Source: Methylobacterium persicinum (GTDB taxonomy: Bacteria > Pseudomonadota > Alphaproteobacteria > Rhizobiales > Beijerinckiaceae). Taken from it: a stretch of 64,000 nt of DNA. The notes under the pieces are model-generated. The model ran no database searches. It was not told where the DNA came from and saw only the letters and a list, made by a program, of their open reading frames with translations. The stretch lies in NCBI RefSeq assembly GCF_022179525.1, contig NZ_BPQX01000007.1:1-64000 (forward strand). Reading direction: 5' to 3'. Below, piece after piece: positions 35,788-44,408 of the stretch; positions within the stretch are counted from its first letter, which is position 1, and each line of letters begins with the position of its first letter. The translations under genes were made by a program, and so were the position numbers.

Positions 35788-37640
35788 CGCGCGGACGCCT
35801 TGGTGCCGGCCGCGTCGGCGCGCTTGCCGCCCGTGGCCTTTTCCACCGCCTGATCCATCACCTTGAACACCCACACGACGCCGCCCTGCGGGGCCATGCG
35901 CACCCGGCGCTCCTCCGGCAGGTGGCTGTTGATGCCGCCGAGCATCCGGTCGGCATCGACGCCCCAGCCCGACTGGACCGCCACGTATTGCACGCCGTCC
36001 ACCGCGAAGGAGGAGGGCACGCCGATCGTGCCGGAGTTCAGGCGCATCTCCCACAGGACCTTGCCGGTCTTGCCGTCGAAGGCGCGGAACTTGCGGTCGC
36101 TGGTGCCGCCGGCGAATACGAGGCCGCTGCCGGTGGTCAGCACCGGGCCCCAGGTGGCCGAATCCATGAAGTCATGGGTCCAGACCTGCTTGCCGGTGTT
36201 CGGATCCCACGCCTGAAGCTGGCCGATGCGCACCGGCTTGCTGACATCGAGCCCGTCCTTGAAGCGCAGGCTCGACAGGATCTCTTCCACCGGCACGCCG
36301 ATGTAGAGTTCGCCCGGCTTGCGGTTCTTCACCGCCACGCCCTGGATGTCGGCGCAGAGATTGGTGTTGGCCGGGATGTAGAACAGGCCGGTGCCGGGAT
36401 TATACGCCTCCGGCGGCCAGTCCTTCCCGCCCCACAGGCTCGGGCAGAATGAGACCTTCTTGCCCGTGTTGGGTACCTTGTCCATATGGTAGGTCGGCCG
36501 CCCGGTCTTCGGGTCGAGACCGGAGAAGACGTCCTGCTCCACGAAGGGCTTGGCGTCGACGAAGTTGATCGGCCCGTCCTTGGTCCGCTCCAGGGTCCAG
36601 AGATAGCCGTCGCGGCCGGCGTGGATCGCCGCCGGGATCTTCTTGCCGTTGCGGGTGATGTCGATCAGCACCGGCGCCGAGACCTCATCCCAGTCCCACG
36701 CATCGTTGTAGTGGTACTGATGATACCCCTTGATCGCACCCGTATTGATGTCCAGGGCGAGGGCGGATGTCGAATAGAGATTGTCGCCGGGGCGCGTGTC
36801 CGGCATCCACGGGCCGCCGTTGCCGGTGCCGAAATAGGCCAGTTCCGCCTTCGGGTCGTAGGTCCCCTGGATCCAGACCGGCGCGCCGCCGGTCTTCCAC
36901 GCATCGCCCTTCCAGGTCTTGAAGCCCGGATCGTCGGGGCCCGCGACGGTGAAGGTCTTCCACTTCTCGTCGCCGGTCTCGGCATCGAGGGCGGTGATAA
37001 AGCCGCGGATACCGAACTCGCCGCCGGAGACGCCGACCACGACCTTGCCCTTCGCCACCAGCGGCGACAGGGTCATGTAATAGCCGTCCTTCCACTTGGC
37101 GACGCACTTGGTCCAGGCGACCTTGCCGGTCTTGGCTTCCAGGGCGACGACACAGGCATCGGTGGTGGCGACGTAGACCTTGTCGCCGTAGAGCCCGACG
37201 CCGCGGTTGGTCGGATGAAGCTGGAACAGCTCCGGCGGCAGGTCCTTCTGGTAGCGCCACAGCACCGTGCCGTCGCGGGCATCGACCGCCAGCACCTGCG
37301 CCTGCGGCGTCGAGATGAACATGATGCCGTTGTTGACGATGGGCGGCGACTGGTGGCCGTCCATCACACCGGTCGAGAGTGTCCAGGCGGGCACGAGCCG
37401 GCCGACGTTCTCGGGCGTGATCTTGTCGAGCGGGCTGTAGCCCCAGCCAGCGTAGTTGCCGCGATATTGCAGCCAGTTCTCCGGCTCGGGGTTGGCGAGG
37501 CGCTCGTCGGAGACCGGCTTGTAATCCTGCACCGCATCGCCGGCCTTGGCGGCGCCGAGCGCACCGCAGGTCAGCGCCGTCGCGCCGAGGAAGGCGGCGA
37601 GCATCGTCCGCCCGGTCTTGCGACCACCCTGATGGATCAT
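35784..37640 (-). CDS. PQQ-dependent alcohol dehydrogenase, methanol/ethanol family, lanthanide (DxD) type
   Basis: 618 residues: signal peptide (cleaving near AAKAG) and an eight-bladed propeller with tryptophan-docking repeats such as GKVAWTK and GKQVWTH. The metal ligands are visible as Glu208 (GGEFGIRG), Asn274 (GTGNGGPW) and the catalytic Asp316 (NDAWDWDE). Asp318, two residues on, is the extra aspartate that marks lanthanide-dependent XoxF/ExaF/PedH enzymes; calcium MxaF has Ala there. The adjacent Cys-Cys pair normal in this family is absent. ATG 37640 has AGGGAGTGG 6 nt upstream. Oxidises alcohols in the periplasm. The preceding gene is a Rieske protein, not cytochrome cL. Confidence 0.92.
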   Translation of the reverse strand: MIHQGGRKTGRTMLAAFLGATALTCGALGAAKAGDAVQDYKPVSDERLANPEPENWLQYRGNYAGWGYSPLDKITPENVGRLVPAWTLSTGVMDGHQSPPIVNNGIMFISTPQAQVLAVDARDGTVLWRYQKDLPPELFQLHPTNRGVGLYGDKVYVATTDACVVALEAKTGKVAWTKCVAKWKDGYYMTLSPLVAKGKVVVGVSGGEFGIRGFITALDAETGDEKWKTFTVAGPDDPGFKTWKGDAWKTGGAPVWIQGTYDPKAELAYFGTGNGGPWMPDTRPGDNLYSTSALALDINTGAIKGYHQYHYNDAWDWDEVSAPVLIDITRNGKKIPAAIHAGRDGYLWTLERTKDGPINFVDAKPFVEQDVFSGLDPKTGRPTYHMDKVPNTGKKVSFCPSLWGGKDWPPEAYNPGTGLFYIPANTNLCADIQGVAVKNRKPGELYIGVPVEEILSSLRFKDGLDVSKPVRIGQLQAWDPNTGKQVWTHDFMDSATWGPVLTTGSGLVFAGGTSDRKFRAFDGKTGKVLWEMRLNSGTIGVPSSFAVDGVQYVAVQSGWGVDADRMLGGINSHLPEERRVRMAPQGGVVWVFKVMDQAVEKATGGKRADAAGTKASAR

Positions 37641-37678
37641 CGTTCCACTCCCTGTTCGTCGGTTCTTGTCGTGTCGCG

Positions 37679-38239
37679 TCAGGCGCCCGGACCGGGTTTC
37701 CCGAGGAAGCTGCCCGCGACCTGGGCCTCCCCCTTGTCGTTCTTGGCCAAGGGCAGCATCGGAATGCGCTTGCGCGCCGGCCCCTTGGCGACGCGCCCGC
37801 CCTCGCCCGGCACGAATTCCGAACCGTGGCAGAAGCAGAGCAATGCCTTGTTGGCGGGATCCCAACCGTTCACCGTGCAGCCCTGGTGGGTGCAGATCGC
37901 CGAGAGGGCGATCACGTTGTCTGCGGTGTGGGGCTTGGTGTCCTCGTCGATGTCGGCCTCAGGCACCCGCACGAGGACGATCTTGGCGAAGCGCGATTCC
38001 GTCCGCTGCACGCCGGACGGATCGACGGCGGTGGCCAGCACCGGCTCGGCCTCCTTCAGCGCCGCGAGGACGATCGGCTTACCCTCCAGGTCGCCGTCCG
38101 CGTAGACGAGGCTGTCGCCCTTCTCGGGCAATTCTTCCTCGGGCCCTGCCAGGACGGGACTGGCGAGGCAGCAACCGGCGATTCCCAGAAGGGCGGTTCG
38201 CCGGTCGATCCTCACTCCGCATCCGTTCTTCACCGACAT
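37679..38239 (-). CDS. Exported Rieske [2Fe-2S] protein, probable partner of the PQQ dehydrogenase
   Basis: 186 residues. A twin-arginine N-terminus (DRRTALLGIAGCCLASPVLAG) fits Tat export of a folded iron-sulfur protein. The cluster motifs are CTHQGC (Cys116, His118, disulfide Cys121) and CFCHGS (Cys135, disulfide Cys137, His138), as in bc1-type Rieske proteins. It lacks cytochrome b or c1 neighbours. It is the first gene of the operon, 38 bp before the dehydrogenase, behind GAGGAA. It may carry electrons from PQQ to the respiratory chain in place of a cytochrome; this is inference from position. Confidence 0.88.
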   Translation of the reverse strand: MSVKNGCGVRIDRRTALLGIAGCCLASPVLAGPEEELPEKGDSLVYADGDLEGKPIVLAALKEAEPVLATAVDPSGVQRTESRFAKIVLVRVPEADIDEDTKPHTADNVIALSAICTHQGCTVNGWDPANKALLCFCHGSEFVPGEGGRVAKGPARKRIPMLPLAKNDKGEAQVAGSFLGKPGPGA

Positions 38240-38418
38240 CTGAACGTTTCCTCTGCTGACCGGTTGGCGCGGCCTCGGCCCGTGGGCGAACGCAGCACAT
38301 GCCGCGTTCGGACGCCTTTTCGATCGGCTTCCCTTACAATTGACCGATCTCCGTCACCTCAGCGATAGATCATGTCCCGTTTTTATTGCCAGGTTTGGCT
38401 TGTACTCATAATATATTA

Positions 38419-39306
38419 TCACGGAATATAGACATACTTTAAGTATACGGCATTCGTCGGCGTCATGTTGACGCCGTAGACGCTGCGCGAGTAGCGCACG
38501 GTGATCGACTGCTTGGGATCGTAGAACCACGCCAAGCCAGCGCCGAGGGCGAGATCCTGTCCGTGGCTGTTCGGGATGATCAGGTGGCTCAAAGCCAAGT
38601 CGGACGCCGTGTTGTACTGGTAGTCGAGCGACAGAAATGGCTCGACCGGAAATTTCGGCTCGTTCAGCTTGTAACCGAGGCGCAGGTTGGTGTGGAACGT
38701 CATGCCGGGATTGATCCGCGGCTGGCCGGGCGCGTTCTGCTCGCTGCGGAAGATTCCGCCCGCGTCGCCGGTAAAGCTGAAGCGCTCGCCCTGCACGTCG
38801 AACAGGATGCTGGAGAGGTTGGCGTAGTAGTTGTTCGTGAAGTTGTCCGTGCCGATCGGCGCCTGAAGAAAAGTCTGGAAGCCGAGCGTGCTGTTCTCAG
38901 TCGGCTTGATCCAAGTGGCCACGCCCCAGATCGTGTCGCCGAAACCGAGCTGCTCGCCGCCGCCGCGCACGCCGAGATAGGCCTCCGGCAGGATCGCCTC
39001 GAAGGCGATGCCGACGCCGGGGAGCGAATCAAACGTCGTGAAATAGACGAATTTGCTGAGACCGATGGCGAGGTTCTGACGGGGCTGGCTCGTCAGGTTG
39101 CCGCGTGCGTCGAAGTATTGCGACGACGAGTTAAACTCTCCGTATTGGACGAATGCGAAAAAGTCCTTGTAGTTGACCGGCAGTTCGTACTCACGCGGGC
39201 CGATCACCGCGAAAGTGACGTCGGCGGCCGAGGCCGAGCTATGTGGCGTGGCCAAACCGGCGAGGCTCAGCATGGCCGCAGCGAAATGTTTCCAACCCTT
39301 CGACAT
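38419..39306 (-). CDS. Outer-membrane channel-like protein of the MetA/SphA phenol-degradation type
   Basis: 295 residues with a signal peptide (ending SSASAAD) and alternating amphipathic strands of a beta-barrel (YKDFFAFVQYGEF, NLRLGYKLNEPKFPVEPFLSLDYQYNTASD), ending in a short hydrophobic strand (VYLKYVYIP). It resembles the 'transporter / MetA pathway of phenol degradation' family found with catabolic clusters, thought to admit hydrophobic substrates. GGGGGAA precedes the start. It stands between the Rieske/PQQ operon and the aldehyde dehydrogenase, all on the same strand. Confidence 0.78.
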   Translation of the reverse strand: MSKGWKHFAAAMLSLAGLATPHSSASAADVTFAVIGPREYELPVNYKDFFAFVQYGEFNSSSQYFDARGNLTSQPRQNLAIGLSKFVYFTTFDSLPGVGIAFEAILPEAYLGVRGGGEQLGFGDTIWGVATWIKPTENSTLGFQTFLQAPIGTDNFTNNYYANLSSILFDVQGERFSFTGDAGGIFRSEQNAPGQPRINPGMTFHTNLRLGYKLNEPKFPVEPFLSLDYQYNTASDLALSHLIIPNSHGQDLALGAGLAWFYDPKQSITVRYSRSVYGVNMTPTNAVYLKYVYIP

Positions 39307-39485
39307 GGCGTTCCCCCGGCATGCGTATGATTACGCACTCGCGAGACGGATTATTATGATTATAGCCGTTCGCGCGATCGATCTATTTTAGTTTTTCTTT
39401 CAGTGGCATGTAAATAACGCATATGCCGCTGCTACGCTGATATCAAAATCTTTTTTTCAGGCGTTGTAAATCTGCATCGATGACA

Positions 39486-40931
39486 TCAGGACTGTATATA
39501 AACGACGTGCGTGCTGGTGTATTCGTAGAGCCCGTGCTTTCCGTCGGCCCCGCCGATCCCCGATTTGCGGTTTCCGGCATGGAAGCCCTGCATCGCCTCG
39601 AAGTTCTCGCGGTTGATGTATGTCTCACCGAAGCTCAGCTCGCGGCTTGCCTTCAACGCGCTCGACAAGTTCTCGGTGTAGATCGAGGAGGTCAGGCCGT
39701 ATTCGCAATCGTTCGCGAGAGAGATCGCCTCGTCCAGGCTGTCGACGGTCATCACCGGCAGGACGGGTCCGAAAATCTCCTTGCGCATGACGTCCATGTC
39801 CTGGCGGCAGCCGGTGATCACGGTCGGCTCGTAATACGTGCCCTTGCCCTCCTCGGCGGTTCCGCGACCGCCGGTGACGAGGGTCGCGCCGCTGTCCAGG
39901 GCGGAGCGGACGAGCTCTTCGACCTTGCACACGCCGGCGCGGTTGATCATCGGCCCCATGTCGATCTCGGTCGCGCCGAGGGGGTCGCCGACCCGCATCG
40001 CCTTCATCTCTTTGGAAACCCGCGCGACGAAGGCGTCGGCGATCGACCGTTCGACGTAAACGCGCTCGGCTGCGTTGCAGACCTGCCCACTGTTCAGAGT
40101 GCGCGAGGCGGCAACCGCCTTGGCCGCCTTCTCAAGGTCGGCATCCTTCAGCACGATGGCCGGCGCCTTGCCGCCGAGTTCCAGGTTCACCTTCGTGATG
40201 TTGCGCGCGGCGGCGGCCATGATGCGCGAGCCTGTGGCCGCGCTACCGGTGAAGCTGATGAGCCCAATATCAGGGTGCGAGGAGATGGCCTCGCCCACGC
40301 CGGCGCCGGTGCCGTAGACGACATTGATGACGCCCTCAGGGATGTCGAGCCCGTCGAGCAGTTCGATGAAGGCGGCGGCGTTGAGGGGGGTCTCCTCGCT
40401 CGGCTTGATCACGATGGAATTTCCGGTGACGAGCGCCGGGCCGAGCTTGCGGGCGATCAGGAAGAACGGAAAGTTCCACGGCAGGATCGCACCGACGACG
40501 CCGATGGGCTTGCGGAACAGGAAGATGTTTTCGCCCGGCCGGTCGCTCTCGATGATCTCGCCCTCGATCCGGCGCGCCCACTCGGCCATGTAGTCGAGGT
40601 AATCGGCGGCGAAGGCGACCTCGACCTTCGCGAGGCCGAAGAGCTTGCCCTGCTCCTGCGAGATGATCCGCGCGATCGGCTCGACCCGCTCGCGGATCCG
40701 CGCCGAGATGGCGCGCAGGGCGTTGCCGCGCTGGATCGCCGGCAGGCGGCCCCAGGCGACCTGGGCCGTCTTGGCGGCGGCGACCGCCTCGTCCACGGCC
40801 TCACGTGAGGAGACCGGCATCTCGGAGATGACGGCGCCGCTGGAAGGATTGAGGACCGGGATCAGGTCGCTGCTGCCGCTGGCGATCAGGCGTCCGCCGA
40901 TATAATTTGAAAGAGGGGCGTTCACGGTCAT
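39486..40931 (-). CDS. Aldehyde dehydrogenase, AldA-like
   Basis: 481 residues, the size of E. coli AldA. The NAD region has ILPWNFPFFLIARKLGPALVTGNSIVIKPSE and FTGSAATGSRI; the general base Glu is in ELGGKAPAIV and the nucleophile Cys in LNSGQVCNAAERVYV; the C-terminus has EIFGPVLPVMTVDSLDEAI. Oxidises aldehydes such as lactaldehyde or glycolaldehyde with NAD in AldA. GGGAGG abuts the ATG 40931 too closely, so the GTG at 40925 (6-nt spacing) may be the true start. It would take the product of the PQQ dehydrogenase to the acid. Divergent from the GntR gene. Confidence 0.9.
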   Translation of the reverse strand: MTVNAPLSNYIGGRLIASGSSDLIPVLNPSSGAVISEMPVSSREAVDEAVAAAKTAQVAWGRLPAIQRGNALRAISARIRERVEPIARIISQEQGKLFGLAKVEVAFAADYLDYMAEWARRIEGEIIESDRPGENIFLFRKPIGVVGAILPWNFPFFLIARKLGPALVTGNSIVIKPSEETPLNAAAFIELLDGLDIPEGVINVVYGTGAGVGEAISSHPDIGLISFTGSAATGSRIMAAAARNITKVNLELGGKAPAIVLKDADLEKAAKAVAASRTLNSGQVCNAAERVYVERSIADAFVARVSKEMKAMRVGDPLGATEIDMGPMINRAGVCKVEELVRSALDSGATLVTGGRGTAEEGKGTYYEPTVITGCRQDMDVMRKEIFGPVLPVMTVDSLDEAISLANDCEYGLTSSIYTENLSSALKASRELSFGETYINRENFEAMQGFHAGNRKSGIGGADGKHGLYEYTSTHVVYIQS

Positions 40932-41270
40932 CCTCCCAATCTGCCGGATGTATGGTCTGCTTATTGTCGAGGCAGCGGCCATTCTTTGGGACGCTGTTGG
41001 CGTGTCTTGCGGAAGATCTAAAGTTTTAAAAAATCTCAGAAGCGGACATCGTCAGCGATGCGGAAAGGTCGGGGCGGCCGCACTGCGACGACGGCGGCGC
41101 AGGGTTGGCACCTTGCGGCCGGTCACGCTTTGCGGGCATGAACGCGTGGTCCTCGGACCCTGGGACACGTCTTTGAATTCAAAGTTTGCATTCGAAGTCG
41201 TACACGTCTCGGGAGCCGAGTGCAAGCGGCTGCGCGACAGGACGGGGGATTGCCCCAGGCGGGCGGACGG
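40932..41270. promoter_or_regulatory. Divergent control region with perfect palindrome TTTGAATTCAAA
   Basis: The 339-bp gap between the aldehyde dehydrogenase and the GntR gene must hold both promoters. A perfect 12-bp palindrome, TTTGAATTCAAA, lies at 41172-41183, 88 bp before the GntR start, and is a candidate operator. No gene is seen here. Confidence 0.5.
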
Positions 41271-41990
41271 ATGTCGATGCCAAAACCCACAATCGCTCCG
41301 AACCTGGTCGGGCAGGTCTACGAACGGATCCTGGACGAGATCTGCGACGGCACCCTGCCGGCGAACACGCGCCTGATTCAGGACGAGTTGGCCGAGGCTT
41401 ACGAGGTGTCGCGCCAGCCGATCCAGCAGGCGATCATGCTCTTGCGGGACCGCGGGTTCGTGGCGGATGCGCCCAAGCGGGGCGTGGTCGTGGCGGAGCT
41501 CAATGTCGCGTTGATGCGCAGCGCCTACGAGGTGCGCGAGGTGCTCGATGGCCTATCCTGCCGGCTGGCGGCCCAGCGCGCGGGCGAGCAGGCGGAGGCG
41601 CGGGGCCGCGAGATCATCGCCCGTGGCCGCGAGGCCATCGCCAGCGGCTCGATCGCCAGGCAGATCGCCGAGGACATCGCGTTCCACCAGTTCATCACCG
41701 AACTTTCGGGCAACGCCGTCATCGAGGAGGCGGCCCGCCCGCATTGGCACCACATGCGGCGCATCATGGGCGAGGTGCTGCGCGTCGAACGCAACATCTC
41801 CACCAACATCTGGGACGAACACGCTGAGATCCTGCGGGCGATCATCGCGAAGGATGCGGACGAGGCCGACCGGCTCGGTCGCGCCCATATCAGCCGGGCC
41901 TCCGCCAAGTTCGTCTCGAAGCTGGAGAAGATGCACGAGACCGCGAAATCCGAGCAGCGCCGCCGGTCCGTCAGTCGCAGCCTGCGGTGA
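41271..41990 (+). CDS. GntR-family (FadR/FCD subfamily) regulator
   Basis: 239 residues. The winged helix (about 10-75) contains LVGQVYERILDEICDGTLPANTRLIQDELAEAYEVSRQPIQQAI and RGFVADAPKRGVVV. The FCD ligand domain (about 85-220) shows metal-ligand positions in EDIAFHQFITELSGN and DEHAEILRAI. FCD regulators sense organic acids or acyl-CoAs. It is divergent from the aldehyde dehydrogenase and probably controls that gene and perhaps the PQQ operon. ATG 41271 or 41277. Confidence 0.9.
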   Translation: MSMPKPTIAPNLVGQVYERILDEICDGTLPANTRLIQDELAEAYEVSRQPIQQAIMLLRDRGFVADAPKRGVVVAELNVALMRSAYEVREVLDGLSCRLAAQRAGEQAEARGREIIARGREAIASGSIARQIAEDIAFHQFITELSGNAVIEEAARPHWHHMRRIMGEVLRVERNISTNIWDEHAEILRAIIAKDADEADRLGRAHISRASAKFVSKLEKMHETAKSEQRRRSVSRSLR

Positions 41991-42012
41991 GCCGCGATCC
42001 CCGATCCGGGGT

Positions 42013-42048
42013 GGGCGCCCCCCACGCATGACGTGCCGGGGGGCGCCC
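42013..42048. terminator. Bidirectional hairpin terminator
   Basis: Perfect 11-bp stem GGGCGCCCCCC / GGGGGGCGCCC with a 14-nt loop between two convergent genes (stops at 41990 and 42054). No U-tract is seen on either side. Confidence 0.65.
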
Positions 42049-42053
42049 CGCAA

Positions 42054-42314
42054 TCACGGGTGACGGCCGTCCTGCGAATCCTTCATCCGCGGCACTTCGA
42101 GCCCGTTGACCTTGTCGGGACCGGTCGTGTTGGGATCGTTCGGCGCAGGGGCCGGAACCGCCTCCCGGCTCGGCGCGCGCCCCTCCCGGTTCGCCGGGGC
42201 ACCATCGGGCACGGTCGTCGGCGCCGGTTCGGGCGTGGCCCCCGCCGGTTGCGCAAGGGCCAGACCGCCGCTCCCGCTCACAAGGATCGCGGCGGCGAAT
42301 AGAAGCGTCTTCAT
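42054..42314 (-). CDS. Small exported Pro/Ala-rich protein
   Basis: 86 residues: signal peptide MKTLLFAAAILVSGSGGLALA, then a low-complexity mature part rich in Pro, Ala and Asn (PAPTTVPDGAPANREG, NDPNTTGPDKVNG). No family recognised; probably periplasmic and disordered. Confidence 0.6.
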   Translation of the reverse strand: MKTLLFAAAILVSGSGGLALAQPAGATPEPAPTTVPDGAPANREGRAPSREAVPAPAPNDPNTTGPDKVNGLEVPRMKDSQDGRHP

Positions 42315-42591
42315 TCGATTCTCCTGTCACGCCCCCTAACGGGCGGACGAAGGCGAAGTTGCACGCCAAAGCGACGGACGGTTACTCGAGATCAACTGGT
42401 TGAAAGCCCTATACCGGGATCGCGCCGGCTCGCGAGTCAAGCAGATCCCCGATCCGGGGCGCCGACACCCAGGGCAGGACTGGAACAGGTGCGCGGCGCG
42501 ACGGCCAACACAGCCGAGCAAGATTGGGCAGGAACTGAAGGACACTATCGATGTTTTGATGTTGAGAATTCCTATCGGCGGGACATTGGAT

Positions 42592-42825
42592 ATGCGGTCA
42601 GCGGCAATCTTCGGCGCTACAATCCTGCTCGCCGCCTTCGTCGGCGCCCAGCCGGCCACGGCCGCACCGGGGCTCACGCCGGGCGCCCGAGCCATCGGCA
42701 GCAGCGTCGAGCCGGTTCGGATGGGTGGGAGGCGTCATTATCGGTCGAGCGGGCGCCGGGTAATGGGCCTCCCCACGCCAGGAAGCCGGGCGCGGCATTC
42801 GCGGACCCGGTTGCCCCGTCTCTGA
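42592..42825 (+). CDS. Small exported protein with VMGLPxPGS tail
   Basis: 77 residues starting MRSAAIFGATILLAAFVGAQ (signal peptide, cleavage near ATA-AP). The mature part is short and basic and contains AIGSSVEPVR and RRVMGLPTPGSRARH. The same GSSV and VMGLPxPGS blocks occur in the exported protein at 44409-44657, so the two belong to one small family. The frame stays open upstream to 42400, but the signal peptide fixes the start. Function unknown. Confidence 0.6.
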   Translation: MRSAAIFGATILLAAFVGAQPATAAPGLTPGARAIGSSVEPVRMGGRRHYRSSGRRVMGLPTPGSRARHSRTRLPRL

Positions 42826-42899
42826 GACGACGACACGCCGTCTCGTCCGCGTGGCGGCCTCCTTGCCCATCACCCTCTTCGCTTCAGGGAATCCTTCGG

Positions 42900-43193
42900 A
42901 TGCGCGCCGTGTTCATCGCCATCGTGACCGGTGCCGTGGCGCTGGCCGGGACGTCCGCCGTGCTGGCCCAGGTCGAGCCGACAAAAGCGCCGACGGCCGA
43001 CGGCGGGAACGGCGTGATCAACGGTGGCGAGGGCTCGGGAACGGGGACTGCGTCGCCGGGACCGGGAATGACGCTGAAGGACGGCAGCAACCCCACGCCG
43101 ACCGCAAGCCCCACCGGCAACGGCGGTAACACGGCCACGAACGGCGGCGCCGGCGCGGGGACTGGAACGAAGGAGCCGAAAGGCGACCGATAG
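42900..43193 (+). CDS. Small exported Gly/Thr-rich protein
   Basis: 97 residues: signal peptide MRAVFIAIVTGAVALAGTS..AQ, then an imperfect repeat of GNGG/NGG and GxGTGT units (NGVINGGEGSGTGT, NTATNGGAGAGTGT). AGGGAA lies before the ATG. Low-complexity secreted protein, function unknown. Confidence 0.6.
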   Translation: MRAVFIAIVTGAVALAGTSAVLAQVEPTKAPTADGGNGVINGGEGSGTGTASPGPGMTLKDGSNPTPTASPTGNGGNTATNGGAGAGTGTKEPKGDR

Positions 43194-43248
43194 GTGCACT
43201 GTCCCGCCGGGACGCGAAGCGGCGGGCGATGGCGGGAGGGGATCGGAG

Positions 43249-44223
43249 ATGTCGGCAGCCATCGTCCTGCGCGCGCATGGCGGGCCGGAAGCCCTGGTCT
43301 TGGAGGATGTCGCCGTCGGCGCGCCGGGGCCCGGTGAAATCCTGATCCGGCAGACGGCGGTGGGGGTGAACTTCTACGACTGCTATGTCCGCTCGGGCCT
43401 CTACCGGACCCTGCCGCTGCCGGGCGTGCCGGGCATCGAGGCGGTCGGGCGGGTGGAGGCGCTGGGCCCCGGCGTCGAGGATTTCCAGGTCGGCCAGCGG
43501 GTCGGTTACATCACTGGAGCCTATGGCGGCTACGCGGAGCGGCGGATCCTGCCTGCCTCCCTCGCGGTGGCGCTGCCCGATGGGCTCGGCGACGTCGAGG
43601 CCGCGTCGCTGCTGCTCAAAGGGTTGACCGCCTGCATGCTGTTGCAGCGTGTCCATGTCGTGAAGGCGGGGGATGTGATCCTCGTCCATGCGGCCGCAGG
43701 CGGGGTCGGGCAGCTCCCGTGCCGTTGGGGGAGGCATCTGGGCGCCACGGTGATCGGGACCGCTGGCAGCGCCGATAAGGCCGAGAGAGCCCGGGCGGCC
43801 GGCGCGCACGAGGTGATTCTCTATCGCGACGGCGGTTTCGCGGAGACCGTGATGGCGCTCACCGGAGGACGCGGCGCTGATGCCGTCTACGACGCCGTCG
43901 GCCGCGAGACATTCGACCAATCGTTGAAGAGCCTCGCCTATTTCGGCACCCTGGTGAACTACGGTCAGGCCTCGGGTCCGGTCGAGCCGATGCCGCCTGC
44001 AGCTCTGGGCGGCCGCTCGAATTCCCTGTCCCGGCCGGTGGTGTTCCACTTCGTCCGCGACCGCGCCTCCCTCAATGCAATGGCTACCGAGGTCTTCGCG
44101 GCTTTTGCCGCCGGAGTGCTGCGCGTCGAGACCACGCTGCAAATGCCCTTGGCGGAGGCCGGCAGAGCTCATGCCGCCTTGGAAGCCCGTGCCACGGTCG
44201 GCGCGACTGTGTTGCTGCCGTGA
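43249..44223 (+). CDS. NADPH:quinone oxidoreductase (zeta-crystallin-like MDR enzyme)
   Basis: 324 residues of the zinc-free MDR group. The N-terminal catalytic domain has VGVNFYDCYVRSGLYR and PGIEAVGRVEALGPGV; the nucleotide domain has HAAAGGVGQLPCRWGRHLGATVIGTAGSADKAERARAAGAHEVI. The segment GQLPCRWGRHLGA is unusual, since most relatives have GQ(L/I)(A/L)xQWA here. Reduces quinones or related enones with NADPH. GGAGGGG precedes the ATG. Confidence 0.9.
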   Translation: MSAAIVLRAHGGPEALVLEDVAVGAPGPGEILIRQTAVGVNFYDCYVRSGLYRTLPLPGVPGIEAVGRVEALGPGVEDFQVGQRVGYITGAYGGYAERRILPASLAVALPDGLGDVEAASLLLKGLTACMLLQRVHVVKAGDVILVHAAAGGVGQLPCRWGRHLGATVIGTAGSADKAERARAAGAHEVILYRDGGFAETVMALTGGRGADAVYDAVGRETFDQSLKSLAYFGTLVNYGQASGPVEPMPPAALGGRSNSLSRPVVFHFVRDRASLNAMATEVFAAFAAGVLRVETTLQMPLAEAGRAHAALEARATVGATVLLP

Positions 44224-44408
44224 CCTGAGCAGCGGAATTCATATCTGCAGGGAACTCGCGAGGCTTGCGAGGGGCCAGCCAATCTAATCCAAAAGATCCA
44301 TTGTGCGTCGCAGCGCAATGTGCGGCAATGCACAAGAAATCTCCTTGGGGCGCACCACTTTCAAAGTGTCGAAGCGTCGATACCAGACGCGCCCCCTAGG
44401 AGATTGTC

